Below are positions 1 to 8,916 of a stretch of 64,000 nucleotides of DNA, in pieces; positions within the stretch are counted from its first letter, which is position 1, and every line of letters begins with the position of its first letter. The notes beneath the pieces were generated by a model. The model was not told the DNA's origin, did not search any database, and saw only the letters and a list, made by a program, of their open reading frames with translations. This DNA is from Leucobacter chromiireducens subsp. chromiireducens (GTDB lineage Bacteria > Actinomycetota > Actinomycetes > Actinomycetales > Microbacteriaceae). Location: positions 310,001 to 374,000 of the forward strand of contig NZ_QYAD01000003.1 of the NCBI RefSeq assembly GCF_016758255.1. Reading direction: 5' to 3'. The position numbers were made by a program, and so were the translations under genes.

Positions 1-422
1 GCCTCGCGCTCCTCGGTGTCGTTCATGCCGCTCATGATGATGTCGTTCTTGCCGGCCTGCAGCGAGGGAATCACGGAGTCAAAGGCCTGCTTGTTGAGAG
101 ACACGTCGATACCGAGCTTCTGACCGAGCAAGCGAGCGAGCTCAGGATCAAACCCGATCGCTCGGTTGTTGTCGTCGTACATCGCCATGGGCGGGAACGG
201 GATATCGACGGCGACGTTGATCTTGCCCGCCTTCGTAATGTCCTCGGGGAGCAGTTCGGTCAGCTTGGGGTCGGCTGTCGTGCTGATCTCGTCGCCCTGC
301 GGAAGCTCCGCCGGGCCAGCGGCAGCGGAGGAGTTGTCCCCGCCGCCGCTCCCCGCGCAGCCGCTCAGCGTGAGCGCGAACGCGGCTGCGACAGCCAGCA
401 GAGTGATCGGTGCCTTTTTCAT
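1..422 (-). CDS. amino-acid ABC transporter substrate-binding lipoprotein (3' part outside window)
   Basis: The gene starts at 422 and runs off the left edge, leaving about 140 residues. The start is preceded by a GAAGGAATC ribosome binding site. The N-terminus is a lipoprotein signal: basic MKK, a hydrophobic stretch, then the lipobox LSGC with the lipidated Cys at residue 22. After a Ser/Gly/Ala linker comes the first lobe of a family-3 periplasmic binding fold, with INVAVDIPFPPM and IGFDPELARLLGQKLGI, typical of polar amino-acid receptors. It would capture substrate outside the membrane for an ABC importer whose permease and ATPase lie outside the window. It sits 50 bases downstream of the LysA-type decarboxylase on the same strand, so the two are probably co-transcribed. 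Substrate unknown; a basic amino acid is a guess from that neighbour. Confidence 0.85.
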   Translation of the reverse strand, partial: MKKAPITLLAVAAAFALTLSGCAGSGGGDNSSAAAGPAELPQGDEISTTADPKLTELLPEDITKAGKINVAVDIPFPPMAMYDDNNRAIGFDPELARLLGQKLGIDVSLNKQAFDSVIPSLQAGKNDIIMSGMNDTEERE

Positions 423-472
423 CTTGATTCCTTCGTCGTTGGAGGGTGATGTGTCAGAGCGGAGCGTGCACG

Positions 473-1783
473 CTAGCCGATGGCTGGCTCGTGCAGGCGG
501 AGCAGGTCTTCGTACGTCTCACGGCGAGCGACCAGGCGGCTCTCGCCGTCCTTCACGAAGACGATCGCCGGGCGCAGCGCGCCGTTGTAGTTGTTCGAGA
601 GGGTGTAGGAGTACGCGCCCGTCGTGGCCATGACTACGAGATCGCCGACGCGAGCGGCCGGCATCTCGGCGCCATCGATCAGCAGATCGCCCGACTCGCA
701 CTGACGACCCACCAGCTGCACGGTCTCCGTCCACGGCTCCGTTACGCGATTGGCGAGCACCGCTTCGAAGCGCTGATCGGTAAGCGCGACGTCAAGGGTG
801 TCTGCCATGCCGCCGTTCACCGCAACAAACGTGTCGCCCGTGTGCTTGACCGAGAGCACGTCGTAGACGGTGACGCCTGCGCGGGCGACGATGGAGCGGC
901 CGGGCTCAATGAGCAGCCGCGCCCCCTCTGGGAGGTGCTCGCGCGCCGCGGCAACAATCGCGTCCAGGTATTCGCCGACCTCAGGAGCTTGCTCGTCGTA
1001 GGTGTACTTCACCCCGAGGCCGCCGCCCACGTCGTAGGTCGCGAAGTCTCCGGCCGTCGAGATCTTCGCGACTGCCTCAGCGAACTGGCGGGTGTTGAGG
1101 ATCTGGGAGCCAATGTGCAGGTGCACGCCCTCGAACTCCATGAGCGGGTGCGCGCGCATCCGCTCGATGGCGCGCAGCGCCTGGTCCATCGGCAGGCCGA
1201 ACTTCGAACGGTCGCCGCCGGTGGCCTGCGATGCGTGGGTCTCCGCGTCCACACCGGGGATCACTCGAAGCAGGAGCGCCTGGGGGCGGGTGAGGAGGCG
1301 CTCGAGCCGGTCGAGCTCGTCTTCGTTGTCGACGATGATTGCGCCGATCCCAGCAGTGAGGGCCAGCTCGAGCTCGGCGTCGGACTTCGCATTTCCGTGG
1401 AAGTGGAGCTTCGCGGGATCAACGCCTGCGGCGAGCGCGAGCTGCAGTTCACCGCCACCGGCGATATCAACCGACAGTCCCTCTTCCGCTGCGACGCGAT
1501 ACATGCCAACGATCGGCAGCGACTTGGAGGCGAACAGCACCTCGGAGTTGGGCCAGCGCTCGGCCAGGCCGTCGATGAAGCGGCGGATCTGGCGGCGGAG
1601 GCCGGTCTCGTCGAACACGTGGAGCGGCGTGCCGTACTGCGCGGCGAGCTCCGTGATCGGCACCCCTCCGATAGCGAGCACCCCGTCGTCGGTGACGCTC
1701 GATTCCTCGGGCAGCACGTCCCACAATTCGCCGATCCGGGTGTTCTCCGGTGCCGGCTGGGCGCTCGTCGTGACCTTCTCCAT
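473..1783 (-). CDS. lysA: LysA-type PLP-dependent decarboxylase (diaminopimelate decarboxylase family)
   Basis: This is a 436-residue fold-type III PLP decarboxylase, the usual LysA length. The PLP lysine is Lys87 in FASKSLP. HIGSQ is at 223-227, EPGRS (phosphate loop) at 293-297, and the active-site Cys364 lies in RQCESGD. Family members convert meso-diaminopimelate to lysine; others act on ornithine or lysine. I chose the ATG at 1783 because AAAGGAG precedes it at ideal spacing; an upstream ATG at 1813 lacks this. It is followed by an amino-acid binding lipoprotein and is divergent from a PucR-type activator. That context fits amino-acid uptake or catabolism better than the usual argS/hom neighbourhood of the biosynthetic gene, so it may be a second, specialised paralogue. 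The family call is firm; the exact substrate is not. Confidence 0.85.
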   Translation of the reverse strand: MEKVTTSAQPAPENTRIGELWDVLPEESSVTDDGVLAIGGVPITELAAQYGTPLHVFDETGLRRQIRRFIDGLAERWPNSEVLFASKSLPIVGMYRVAAEEGLSVDIAGGGELQLALAAGVDPAKLHFHGNAKSDAELELALTAGIGAIIVDNEDELDRLERLLTRPQALLLRVIPGVDAETHASQATGGDRSKFGLPMDQALRAIERMRAHPLMEFEGVHLHIGSQILNTRQFAEAVAKISTAGDFATYDVGGGLGVKYTYDEQAPEVGEYLDAIVAAAREHLPEGARLLIEPGRSIVARAGVTVYDVLSVKHTGDTFVAVNGGMADTLDVALTDQRFEAVLANRVTEPWTETVQLVGRQCESGDLLIDGAEMPAARVGDLVVMATTGAYSYTLSNNYNGALRPAIVFVKDGESRLVARRETYEDLLRLHEPAIG

Positions 1784-1817
1784 CGCTGCTCCTTTGGTTC
1801 GTTGCTCACTCACCCTA

Positions 1818-1834
1818 GGGGAGTTTTTCTCCCC
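1818..1834. promoter_or_regulatory. perfect 6-bp inverted repeat between divergent lysA-like and PucR genes
   Basis: GGGGAG, five T residues, then CTCCCC. It lies in the 82-base gap between the two divergent starts, where a terminator would be out of place. An operator for the adjacent PucR-type regulator is the simplest reading. This is inference from position and symmetry only. Confidence 0.35.
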
Positions 1835-1865
1835 ATTTTTTGGAGTAATACATTAGATTGAACAT

Positions 1866-3491
1866 GTGACTGAAGCGATTTCTCCAAGTTCGATTCCAGT
1901 GAGCATGCCGATCGGTGAGCTCATTCGCGGCATTGGGCCTGATGCGGTCTCGGTGCTTGGCCCCCTCGACTCGGCACGCCCGGTGTCGGGCGCGGAGCTC
2001 TACGATGCGCTCGACGAGTCGCTCCCCGAGCCCGGGCTCCTGCTCCTGCTGCCCTCCGCGACCGGCCTCGCTCCCGCGGATGTTGAACGCCTGGCGCGCA
2101 GCGCGGCCGAGGGGAGGGCCGCCGGCCTCGCGCTCAAGTGCAAAGAAGAGGATGCGGAAGCGGTTGCCCAGGTGGCACGGTCCACCGGCCTGCCGATCCT
2201 GCGTGTGGAAGAACGGGTGAGCTGGCGGCTCTTCGACGCGCTGCTGTCTCGGCTGCTCGGTGAGCATCGCTACAGCGACAATGCCCAGGGCGACCGCGGA
2301 CCTGAGCCGCTCTTCGCGTTGGCGAACGAGCTTGCCGAGTTCTTTGGCGGCTCCGCAGCCATAGAGGATCTCGAGCGCCGGATCGTGGCGTACTCCTCGG
2401 TGCCCGGCCAGGTGATCGACAGCCTACGCACCCAAGGAATCCTGACCCGGCGAGTGCCTGAGTCGCCATTCAATGAGGATCAGTACCGCTCGGTGCTTCG
2501 CGCGGACCACCCGATCGGGTACCCGCAACTCGATGATGAGGAGCCGCGCGCTGCGATCGCGGTCCGTGCCGGCGCGATGCCACTCGGCACTATCTGGGTC
2601 ATCAATCCAACGGGTGACCCCGAGACGCTCTCACACGAGCAAGAGACCAAACTGCACGCCGCCGCCGCGGTCGCAGCCGCGCACATGCTCGACGATCTCC
2701 GCGCCCGAAATGCGACGCAGCTGCCGCGGGAGGACCGGCTGCGCACGCTACTCGACGGTACTGAGGTGACCGGTACCGAGCTTGCGGAGCTCGGGCTCTC
2801 CGAGGAGCGGGGCGCAGCCCTCGTGATTTTCGCCCCGCCCGGTGAACCACACCCCATGACGCTCGCCCAGCTTCGCTCGATCGTGCAGCGCCACTTCGCG
2901 CTCCACCGCCCCGAGGCCGTGACCGTGGTGCGCGGCGACCTCGTCTACGCACTCGTCACGTGCGACCCGCAGTACGGCGAGGAGCCGCTCGTTGCCCCGT
3001 TTCTCCCGCTCGTGGATCGACTCATCGGCGAGGGCACGCGGGTAGCCCTCCCCGGCGTCACGCACCGATCGAGCGAGATTGCGCAGCTGCGCCAGCTCGG
3101 TCGGCGACTCATCGAGGCGGCGGCTCGGCACTCGGACGCCGTGCCCGAGCGCGTCCTCACGGTTCCGCTGCTTCGCGCGATCCTCACGTTCGAGCAGGTG
3201 GCTGAGGTGTACGCCGTCGAACCCGAATTGCGCATCCCCGAGCTGGATCGCCTCTTCGCTGAGCAGCCCGCGTTCGCCGCAACGCTCCGTGCATGGTGTG
3301 CTGCGCTCGGCAATGTGGCGCGCACGGCGCGCGCGTTGGATGTGCACGAGAACACGGTGCGCCACCGACTGCACCAGATCGATGAGCGGTACGAGCTGCG
3401 GTTGGGATCCGACGATGATCTCCTCGCGGTCTGGCTGCAACTCCGTGCGCTGCACAGCGGGGAAGGAATACCCACGCGCCCATCGCGTTGA
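1866..3491 (+). CDS. PucR-family transcriptional regulator
   Basis: A 541-residue protein starting with GTG. The N-terminal half resembles the PucR ligand-binding region. A central GGDEF-like/CdaR-type region follows. The C-terminal 60 residues form the diagnostic PucR helix-turn-helix (LGNVARTARALDVHENTVRH followed by RLHQIDE and a leucine-rich end). PucR/CdaR-type proteins usually activate catabolic or transport genes in response to a metabolite. It is divergent from the LysA-type decarboxylase, with a short gap holding a 17-base palindrome, so regulation of the decarboxylase and transporter unit is likely. Effector unknown. Confidence 0.85.
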   Translation: MTEAISPSSIPVSMPIGELIRGIGPDAVSVLGPLDSARPVSGAELYDALDESLPEPGLLLLLPSATGLAPADVERLARSAAEGRAAGLALKCKEEDAEAVAQVARSTGLPILRVEERVSWRLFDALLSRLLGEHRYSDNAQGDRGPEPLFALANELAEFFGGSAAIEDLERRIVAYSSVPGQVIDSLRTQGILTRRVPESPFNEDQYRSVLRADHPIGYPQLDDEEPRAAIAVRAGAMPLGTIWVINPTGDPETLSHEQETKLHAAAAVAAAHMLDDLRARNATQLPREDRLRTLLDGTEVTGTELAELGLSEERGAALVIFAPPGEPHPMTLAQLRSIVQRHFALHRPEAVTVVRGDLVYALVTCDPQYGEEPLVAPFLPLVDRLIGEGTRVALPGVTHRSSEIAQLRQLGRRLIEAAARHSDAVPERVLTVPLLRAILTFEQVAEVYAVEPELRIPELDRLFAEQPAFAATLRAWCAALGNVARTARALDVHENTVRHRLHQIDERYELRLGSDDDLLAVWLQLRALHSGEGIPTRPSR

Positions 3492-3530
3492 CCTCATCGG
3501 ACACGTAGGCTGCAGGAAAAGGGGGCGCTC

Positions 3531-4343
3531 ATGCATCAGGTGGCAGATCTCGCGGGGCTTTTCGCCGACGGGCCAGTTGCGGTGCTCACGGGTGCCGGCA
3601 TCAGCACGGACTCTGGGATTCCCGACTACCGGGGCGCAGGAACCCCGCCCCGCACGCCCATGAGTATCGCTCAGTTCACCGAGGACCCCGCCTACCGTCA
3701 GCGCTTCTGGGCGGGCGCCCGTGTCGGATCAGGGCCAATGAGCGCAATTGAGCCGAACGCGGGGCACCGCGTTCTCGCAGACCTCGAAGCGGCCGGCCGC
3801 GTCGACGGAGTCATCACCCAGAACGTGGATGGCCTGCACCGCCGTGCCGGATCCCGCACCGTTGTCGAGCTGCACGGCAGCGGCTCCACCATTCGCTGCA
3901 CGGAATGCGGCGCGCGGTGGATGCGCTCGGAAGTGCTGCACTGGTTCGACGTGGCGAACCCCGGCTACGCCGAAGCACACGCGAACGCTCCCCTGCGCCC
4001 CGATGGCGACGCCGCGGTGGGCGACCTTGCCGGTGTGCGCGTGCCACAGTGCCCCGTGTGCGGCGGCCAGCTGCGCCCCGATGTCGTCTATTTTGGCGAG
4101 GTCGTGCCGGCGGAGGTCTTCGCGAACGCCGAGCGGCTCGTGAATGAGGCGAGCGCGCTCCTGCTCATTGGCACCTCGCTGGCGGTCAACACGGGCGTCC
4201 GCCTGCTGCACCGCGCCGAGCGCCGCGGAATCCCGGTTGGCGTGATCAACCGGGGTCCCACGGCTGCCGACTCACGGGCGAGCGTGCGCATTGAGGGCGG
4301 CACTTCGGAGACCCTCACCGATCTCGCGGGGCTGCTCGCATAG
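3531..4343 (+). CDS. NAD-dependent protein deacylase, Sir2 family (class II-like)
   Basis: A 270-residue sirtuin. The NAD-binding motif GAGISTDSGIPDYRG begins at residue 21, TQNVD is at 96-100, and the catalytic His is His115 in VELHG. A zinc ribbon is formed by Cys123/Cys126 (CTEC) and Cys174/Cys177 (CPVC). The C-terminus has GTSLAVNTG, which closes the Rossmann fold. STDSGIPDYRG is closer to SIRT4-like class II enzymes than to CobB-type class III. Such enzymes remove acyl groups from lysines using NAD. It starts 39 bases after the PucR gene but has no obvious functional tie to it. It is convergent with the YeiH gene. Confidence 0.92.
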   Translation: MHQVADLAGLFADGPVAVLTGAGISTDSGIPDYRGAGTPPRTPMSIAQFTEDPAYRQRFWAGARVGSGPMSAIEPNAGHRVLADLEAAGRVDGVITQNVDGLHRRAGSRTVVELHGSGSTIRCTECGARWMRSEVLHWFDVANPGYAEAHANAPLRPDGDAAVGDLAGVRVPQCPVCGGQLRPDVVYFGEVVPAEVFANAERLVNEASALLLIGTSLAVNTGVRLLHRAERRGIPVGVINRGPTAADSRASVRIEGGTSETLTDLAGLLA

Positions 4344-4356
4344 CTGCGCCGGGCCA

Positions 4357-5394
4357 CTAGAACGCGCCGGTGAGCGCCATCACACCGAGCGTGGTGCTCG
4401 CCACGAGCAGCGACAGGATCCCGCCCAGGATGAGGGGCTTGAGCCCGGCCGCGCGGATTGCGCGCAGATCGGTCGACATTCCGATTCCGGCGAGCGCCAT
4501 CGCTACGAGGAAGACACTCACTTGAGTAAGCGCGTCGGCCGCGGGCGCGGGCACCGCGCCGAGCGAGGTGAGCGTGGCCACCACGAGGAAGCCGACCAAG
4601 AACCAGGGCACTAGGCGCAGGATCCGGCCGAGCGTGAATCGCTCTCCCTGCCCCGTGCGACGGCCATCCATCACGGCGAGGCCGATGCTGATGGGGATGA
4701 TCATGAGGGTACGGACGAGCTTCACCACAACTGCGAAGCCGAGCGCGGAGGCACTGAACACGCTCGCGGCTGCGACCACCGAGCTCGTGTCGTTCACCGC
4801 GGTTCCAGCGAAGAGGCCGAACGCATGCGGGGTCATACCGAGCGCGTGCCCGAGCGCTGGGAACAGCAGCACTGCGAGGATGTTGAAGAGGAAGACGGTG
4901 GAGATCGCATAGGCGATATCGGCGCTTTTCGCGCGGATCACGGGGGAGATCGCGGCAATCGCCGAGGCGCCACAGATCCCAGTGCCGACGCCGACGAGCA
5001 CGCGGAGATCGCGATCGACCCCCATGGCACGGCCGATCAGCCACGCCCCCAGGAGACACACGGTCAGTGACGAGAGCATCACCGGCAGCGACTCGGCGCC
5101 CACCTCGATGATGCTCGCGAGCGAGAGCTGCGCGCCCAGCAGCACGACCGCGCACTGCAGCACGAACTTACTCGCGTAGCCGATGCCCGGTTGCAGGCGC
5201 GTGTGCGGCTTCCGCACGAGTGCGATGAGCACCCCGATCAGCACCGCGGGGATCGCAGAGCCCAGAATGGGCAGGAACCCTCCAATCACGGTGGCGACGG
5301 CGGCGACCGCGGCGCAGACAAGCGCGCCGGGAAGCACCTCGACGCCCCGCGCGGCGAGGCGCTGGGGCAGGGTAGGAAGCGGAGAAACCTTCAT
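4357..5394 (-). CDS. YeiH/YadS-type putative sulfate exporter family membrane protein
   Basis: A 345-residue, strongly hydrophobic protein with about ten membrane segments. Characteristic stretches are LRVLVGVGTGICGASAIAA and FAGTAVNDTSSVVAAASVFS, which mark the conserved family 698/YeiH group. The start at MKVSPLP is chosen because the upstream in-frame extension has no ribosome binding site and would run into the LysR promoter region. Family members are annotated as sulfate/sulfite exporters on limited evidence. A LysR-type regulator is divergently transcribed, the usual arrangement (as in yeiE/yeiH). Transport substrate not provable here. Confidence 0.82.
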   Translation of the reverse strand: MKVSPLPTLPQRLAARGVEVLPGALVCAAVAAVATVIGGFLPILGSAIPAVLIGVLIALVRKPHTRLQPGIGYASKFVLQCAVVLLGAQLSLASIIEVGAESLPVMLSSLTVCLLGAWLIGRAMGVDRDLRVLVGVGTGICGASAIAAISPVIRAKSADIAYAISTVFLFNILAVLLFPALGHALGMTPHAFGLFAGTAVNDTSSVVAAASVFSASALGFAVVVKLVRTLMIIPISIGLAVMDGRRTGQGERFTLGRILRLVPWFLVGFLVVATLTSLGAVPAPAADALTQVSVFLVAMALAGIGMSTDLRAIRAAGLKPLILGGILSLLVASTTLGVMALTGAF

Positions 5395-5476
5395 GGCTCT
5401 AGTGTTTCGAACCTCAGCGCGCAGCGGAACCTGGCAACTCGTTGGGGGATCCAAGCGGTGCTTGTATCATTGCCGC

Positions 5477-6400
5477 GTGGCCTCTCCCGATCTCATCGAC
5501 ATCCGCTGCTTCGAAGCGGCGCTCCGCACGGGCAGCATTTCCGCGGCCGGACGCGAGCTCGGCGTCACGCAACAGGCGGTGTCTGCGCGCTTGCGCAGCC
5601 TGGAACGGCGCGTCGGCGTCGACCTGGTGCAGCGCTCACCCGCTGGCGTCACCGCCACGCCCGCGGGCGACGCCGTCCTCGCTTGGGCACGCGAGGTGCT
5701 GACCGCCGCGGCTCGCCTGGACGAGGGCATCGCCAGCCTCGCCGGGGGCGCCGCACGCGCCCTCTCGGTCGGTGCCAGCCAGACGATCGCTGCGCACCTG
5801 CTACCGGCTTGGCTGATCGAACTGCGCGGAGCGCAGCTCGCGGCCGGGCGCGACGCCACCTCCGTCGCCCTGCGCACGGCAAACAGCGCCGAGATCATTG
5901 CGGCGGTGCGCGCGGGAGAGCTCGACCTCGGCTTCATTGAGACCCCCGCGCTCCCCCACGGGCTCGGGGTCGCCCCCATCGGCGTTGACCGCATGGTGCT
6001 CGCAGTGTGCGCCGAACACGAGTGGGCCACCCGCGACAGCGTTGCACTCGCCGAGGTCGCTGCCGTGCCCCTCGTCACGCGGGAGCCCGGCAGCGGCACT
6101 CGTGCCGCATTCGAGGCCGCGGTCTCACAGCAGCTCGGGATCACTGCGCCCACGCCCGCCCTTGAACTCGCCACCGAAGCCGCCGTGCGTTCAGCGGTGG
6201 CGCAGGGCGTGGCCCCGGCGGTGCTCAGCGAGCTGAGTGTGCGCGACGACGTGCGCCTCGGGCGAATCGTCGAGGTCAGCCTCGATCCCGAGCCGCTCGA
6301 GCGCCCCCTCACCGCGGTGTGGCGCGGAACCCGGCGGGACCTCACGGGCCCGCGCCGGGAGCTGGTCGCGATCGCCGCGCGGGCGACCGCACCCGCCTAG
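5477..6400 (+). CDS. LysR-family transcriptional regulator
   Basis: A 307-residue protein from GTG at 5477. The N-terminal winged HTH reads FEAALRTGSISAAGRELGVT followed by QQAVSARLRSLERRVG, the standard LysR DNA-binding segment. The remainder is a two-lobed effector-binding domain with LDLGFIETPALP and SGTRAAFE. It is divergent from the YeiH-type exporter with an 82-base shared promoter region, so control of that gene is likely. The 3' end overlaps the convergent ferredoxin reductase gene by 4 bases. Confidence 0.88.
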   Translation: MASPDLIDIRCFEAALRTGSISAAGRELGVTQQAVSARLRSLERRVGVDLVQRSPAGVTATPAGDAVLAWAREVLTAAARLDEGIASLAGGAARALSVGASQTIAAHLLPAWLIELRGAQLAAGRDATSVALRTANSAEIIAAVRAGELDLGFIETPALPHGLGVAPIGVDRMVLAVCAEHEWATRDSVALAEVAAVPLVTREPGSGTRAAFEAAVSQQLGITAPTPALELATEAAVRSAVAQGVAPAVLSELSVRDDVRLGRIVEVSLDPEPLERPLTAVWRGTRRDLTGPRRELVAIAARATAPA

Positions 6401-7770
6401 TCCGCGCGGGAGATGCGCGTCATGTCGTCGCGCGGCACCACCTTGATGCGGGTGCGACCGGCTTCCTCGCCCAGGGCGAGCTCGTGCTCGTCCAGGCGAT
6501 GCCAGCCCTCGATCGTGGTGTACGGCACCTCGCGCTCGTGCAGCAGGGCAGGGATAGCCTCGCTATCGTCGACGGTGGGCTGCCACCAGGATGCCTGATC
6601 CTCGATCACGGACTCGAGCGTCTCCATGGCGTCCGACTTCGTGTGGCCGATGAGCCCGATCGGGCCGCGCTTGATCCAGCCGGTCGCGTACAGGCCGGGG
6701 ATCTGCTGACCCTCGAGATCCTGCACACGCCCCTGGCTGTTCGGGATCACGCCCTTCGCGTCGTCGAAGGGGATCTCGTCGAGCGGCGAACCGAAGTAGC
6801 CGATCGCGCGGTAGAGCGACTGCATCGGGATCACCTCGAACTCGCCCGTGTCGAACGCGCCGCCCTCGCCGTCGGGCGCGGTCCGCTCAATCTTCAGCCC
6901 TGCAACGCGGCCGTCCTCGACAACCACCTCGACGGGCTTCGACCAGAAGTGCATGTGCAGCCGACGGGAAGCGCGCTCCCCGCTCTCCTCGCGCTCGCGC
7001 TGCTCCTGACGCCACTTGTCCATCACACGCGTCATCACGGTGACCTGCTTGTTCTTCGCGAGCACCTCATCGGCGTACGCGTCAGGCAGATCGAAATCGC
7101 GCTCGTCCACCACCATGTCGACGTCGCGCACCTCGCCGAGCTCGCGCAGCTCAAGCGGCGTGAACTTCACGTACTTGGGGCCGCGGCGGCCGAAGAGGTG
7201 CAGCTCCTCGATGGGGTTCTTCTTGAGGCCCTGGTACACATTGTCCGGGATCTCGGTGGGCAGCAGGTCGTCGGCGTGCTTGATCAGCATGCGCGAGATG
7301 TCGAGGGCGACGTTGCCGTTGCCAATCACACCCACCGATGCGGCCTCGAGCGGCCAGGTGCGCGGCACATCGGGGTGCCCATCGAACCAGCTCACGAAAT
7401 CGGCGGCGCCGTACGATGCCTCCGCGTCGATACCCGGGATGTTCAGGCCGGCGTCGCGGATCGCGCCGGTCGAGAAGATCACCGCGTTGTAGTGCTGCTT
7501 GAGGTCGTCAAGCGTGATGTCCTGCCCATAGCGCACGTTACCGAAGTAGCGGATCTGGCCACTGTCGAGCACGTCGCGCAGCGCGTTGATGATGCCCTTG
7601 ATGCGCGGGTGATCGGGGGAAACGCCGTAGCGGACCAGCCCGTACGGCGCGGGCAGCTGTTCGAAGAGGTCGATCTCCACCTCGAAGTCGCGCTCCGCTT
7701 TCAGCATCAGGTCCGCCGCGTAAATCCCGGCGGGTCCAGCCCCGACGATTGCCAACCGCATCTTGCTCAT
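6397..7770 (-). CDS. fprA: ferredoxin/adrenodoxin--NADP+ reductase (FprA type)
   Basis: A 457-residue FAD/NADP oxidoreductase of the adrenodoxin-reductase group. The FAD-binding GAGPAGIYAADLML is near residue 9. A second dinucleotide fold, VGVIGNGNVALDISRML, binds NADPH. The C-terminal GWIKRGPIGLIGHTKSDA is the group signature. It passes electrons between NADPH and a ferredoxin in the cytoplasm. It lies 87 bases downstream of the polyprenyl synthase on the same strand and could be part of the menG-polyprenyl synthase transcript. The length fits the family (about 450-460). Confidence 0.92.
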   Translation of the reverse strand: MSKMRLAIVGAGPAGIYAADLMLKAERDFEVEIDLFEQLPAPYGLVRYGVSPDHPRIKGIINALRDVLDSGQIRYFGNVRYGQDITLDDLKQHYNAVIFSTGAIRDAGLNIPGIDAEASYGAADFVSWFDGHPDVPRTWPLEAASVGVIGNGNVALDISRMLIKHADDLLPTEIPDNVYQGLKKNPIEELHLFGRRGPKYVKFTPLELRELGEVRDVDMVVDERDFDLPDAYADEVLAKNKQVTVMTRVMDKWRQEQREREESGERASRRLHMHFWSKPVEVVVEDGRVAGLKIERTAPDGEGGAFDTGEFEVIPMQSLYRAIGYFGSPLDEIPFDDAKGVIPNSQGRVQDLEGQQIPGLYATGWIKRGPIGLIGHTKSDAMETLESVIEDQASWWQPTVDDSEAIPALLHEREVPYTTIEGWHRLDEHELALGEEAGRTRIKVVPRDDMTRISRAD

Positions 7771-7857
7771 CGCATTCCTACTTCCGGTCTGCCGCGAACG
7801 GTATTATCCGCCGGGCGTCTCACTGAGTTATGGGTGCCCCGCACGGAGCGCTCCCTG

Positions 7858-8916
7858 CTATCCCTCTCGGGAAACGATCGAATCAGCCATCCGCTCGAGC
7901 GCGCGCTTCACCGGCGACTTCGGCAGCGGGTCGAGCGCGGTCACGGCCTCAGCCGCCCAACGGCGGGCCGTCGCCTCGGTCTCGCGGGTCACCTCGTGTG
8001 CGCGGAGCGCGACGACCGCGGAATCGAGCACCGACGCGTCGGCTCCCGCTTCAATGTCGCGCACCCCCGCCTCGATCTGAGCGAGCAGCTCGGCGTCTGC
8101 ACCGCCGGACGCCGCCGCGCGCTGCTGCAGCAGCAAGAGCGGCAGGGTGGCCACGCCAGCGCGGAGGTCGGTGCCCGCGCGCTTGCCCGTCTGCTCCTTC
8201 TGCGGCGACAGGTCAATCACGTCATCGATGAGCTGGAACGCGACGCCGATGCGCTCGCCGTACTCGGTCACCGGATCCGCGTACTCCTTCGGCGCCTCGC
8301 CGAACATCACGCCCATGCGCGCGGCGGTCGCGATGAGGGCGCCCGTCTTGTCTGCAAGCACCTGAATGTAGTGCGCGATCGGCTCGTCCTCGGGCTGCGG
8401 GCCGACGGTCTCGTGCAGTTGGCCGAGGCACAGACGCTCGAACGTCTCCGCCTGCAGCAAGATCGCTTCCTCGCCCATGCCGGAGACGAGCGACGACGCG
8501 CGCGCAAACAGCAGATCGCCCGCGAGAATCGCCACCGAGTTCGACCACACCGTCTGCGCGGCGGGCACGCCCCGGCGCAGCTTCGCGTCGTCCATCACAT
8601 CGTCGTGGTAGAGCGAGGCGAGATGGGTCATCTCGACCGCCTGCGCGGCACGGCGCACCAGCTCGTTGGGGCCGGTGCCCAGCTCGCTCGTGAGGAGCGT
8701 GAGCATCGGTCGGATCCGCTTACCGCCCGCGCTCATCAGGTAGCGGGCCGGCGCGTCCGCGACCGGGGAGGCGAAGCGCAGGTGTTCCATCAGCTCAGCC
8801 TCGATCAGCTCGAGCTGATCCTGCAGCTGCTTCGCGTGGCGGCGATCCTGCGCACCGCGGAACAACCGCATCGGCAGCGCCTGGGTGGCGGTGTCTTCTG
8901 CGATAGGACGGTTCAC
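7858..8916 (-). CDS. long-chain polyprenyl diphosphate synthase (menaquinone side chain)
   Basis: A 352-residue trans-prenyltransferase. GGKRIRP is at 64-70, the first aspartate-rich motif DDVMD at 105-109 and the second DDVID at 231-235. These bind the magnesium-diphosphate of the allylic and homoallylic substrates. The product is a long isoprenyl diphosphate, used by MenA (gene at 25,969) to prenylate dihydroxynaphthoate. Its start overlaps the stop of menG by 4 bases, which supports a menaquinone rather than carotenoid role. Chain length cannot be read from the sequence; heptaprenyl- to decaprenyl-type synthases share these motifs. Confidence 0.9.
   Translation of the reverse strand: MNRPIAEDTATQALPMRLFRGAQDRRHAKQLQDQLELIEAELMEHLRFASPVADAPARYLMSAGGKRIRPMLTLLTSELGTGPNELVRRAAQAVEMTHLASLYHDDVMDDAKLRRGVPAAQTVWSNSVAILAGDLLFARASSLVSGMGEEAILLQAETFERLCLGQLHETVGPQPEDEPIAHYIQVLADKTGALIATAARMGVMFGEAPKEYADPVTEYGERIGVAFQLIDDVIDLSPQKEQTGKRAGTDLRAGVATLPLLLLQQRAAASGGADAELLAQIEAGVRDIEAGADASVLDSAVVALRAHEVTRETEATARRWAAEAVTALDPLPKSPVKRALERMADSIVSREG

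Noticed and set aside
446-1861. Long open frame on the plus strand opposite the lysA-like gene
   Set aside because: Antisense shadow of a clear gene; Arg/His-rich product with no domain, typical of high-GC DNA.
2748-3536. Minus-strand frame within the PucR gene
   Set aside because: Overlaps a gene with a clear HTH; no similarity of its own.
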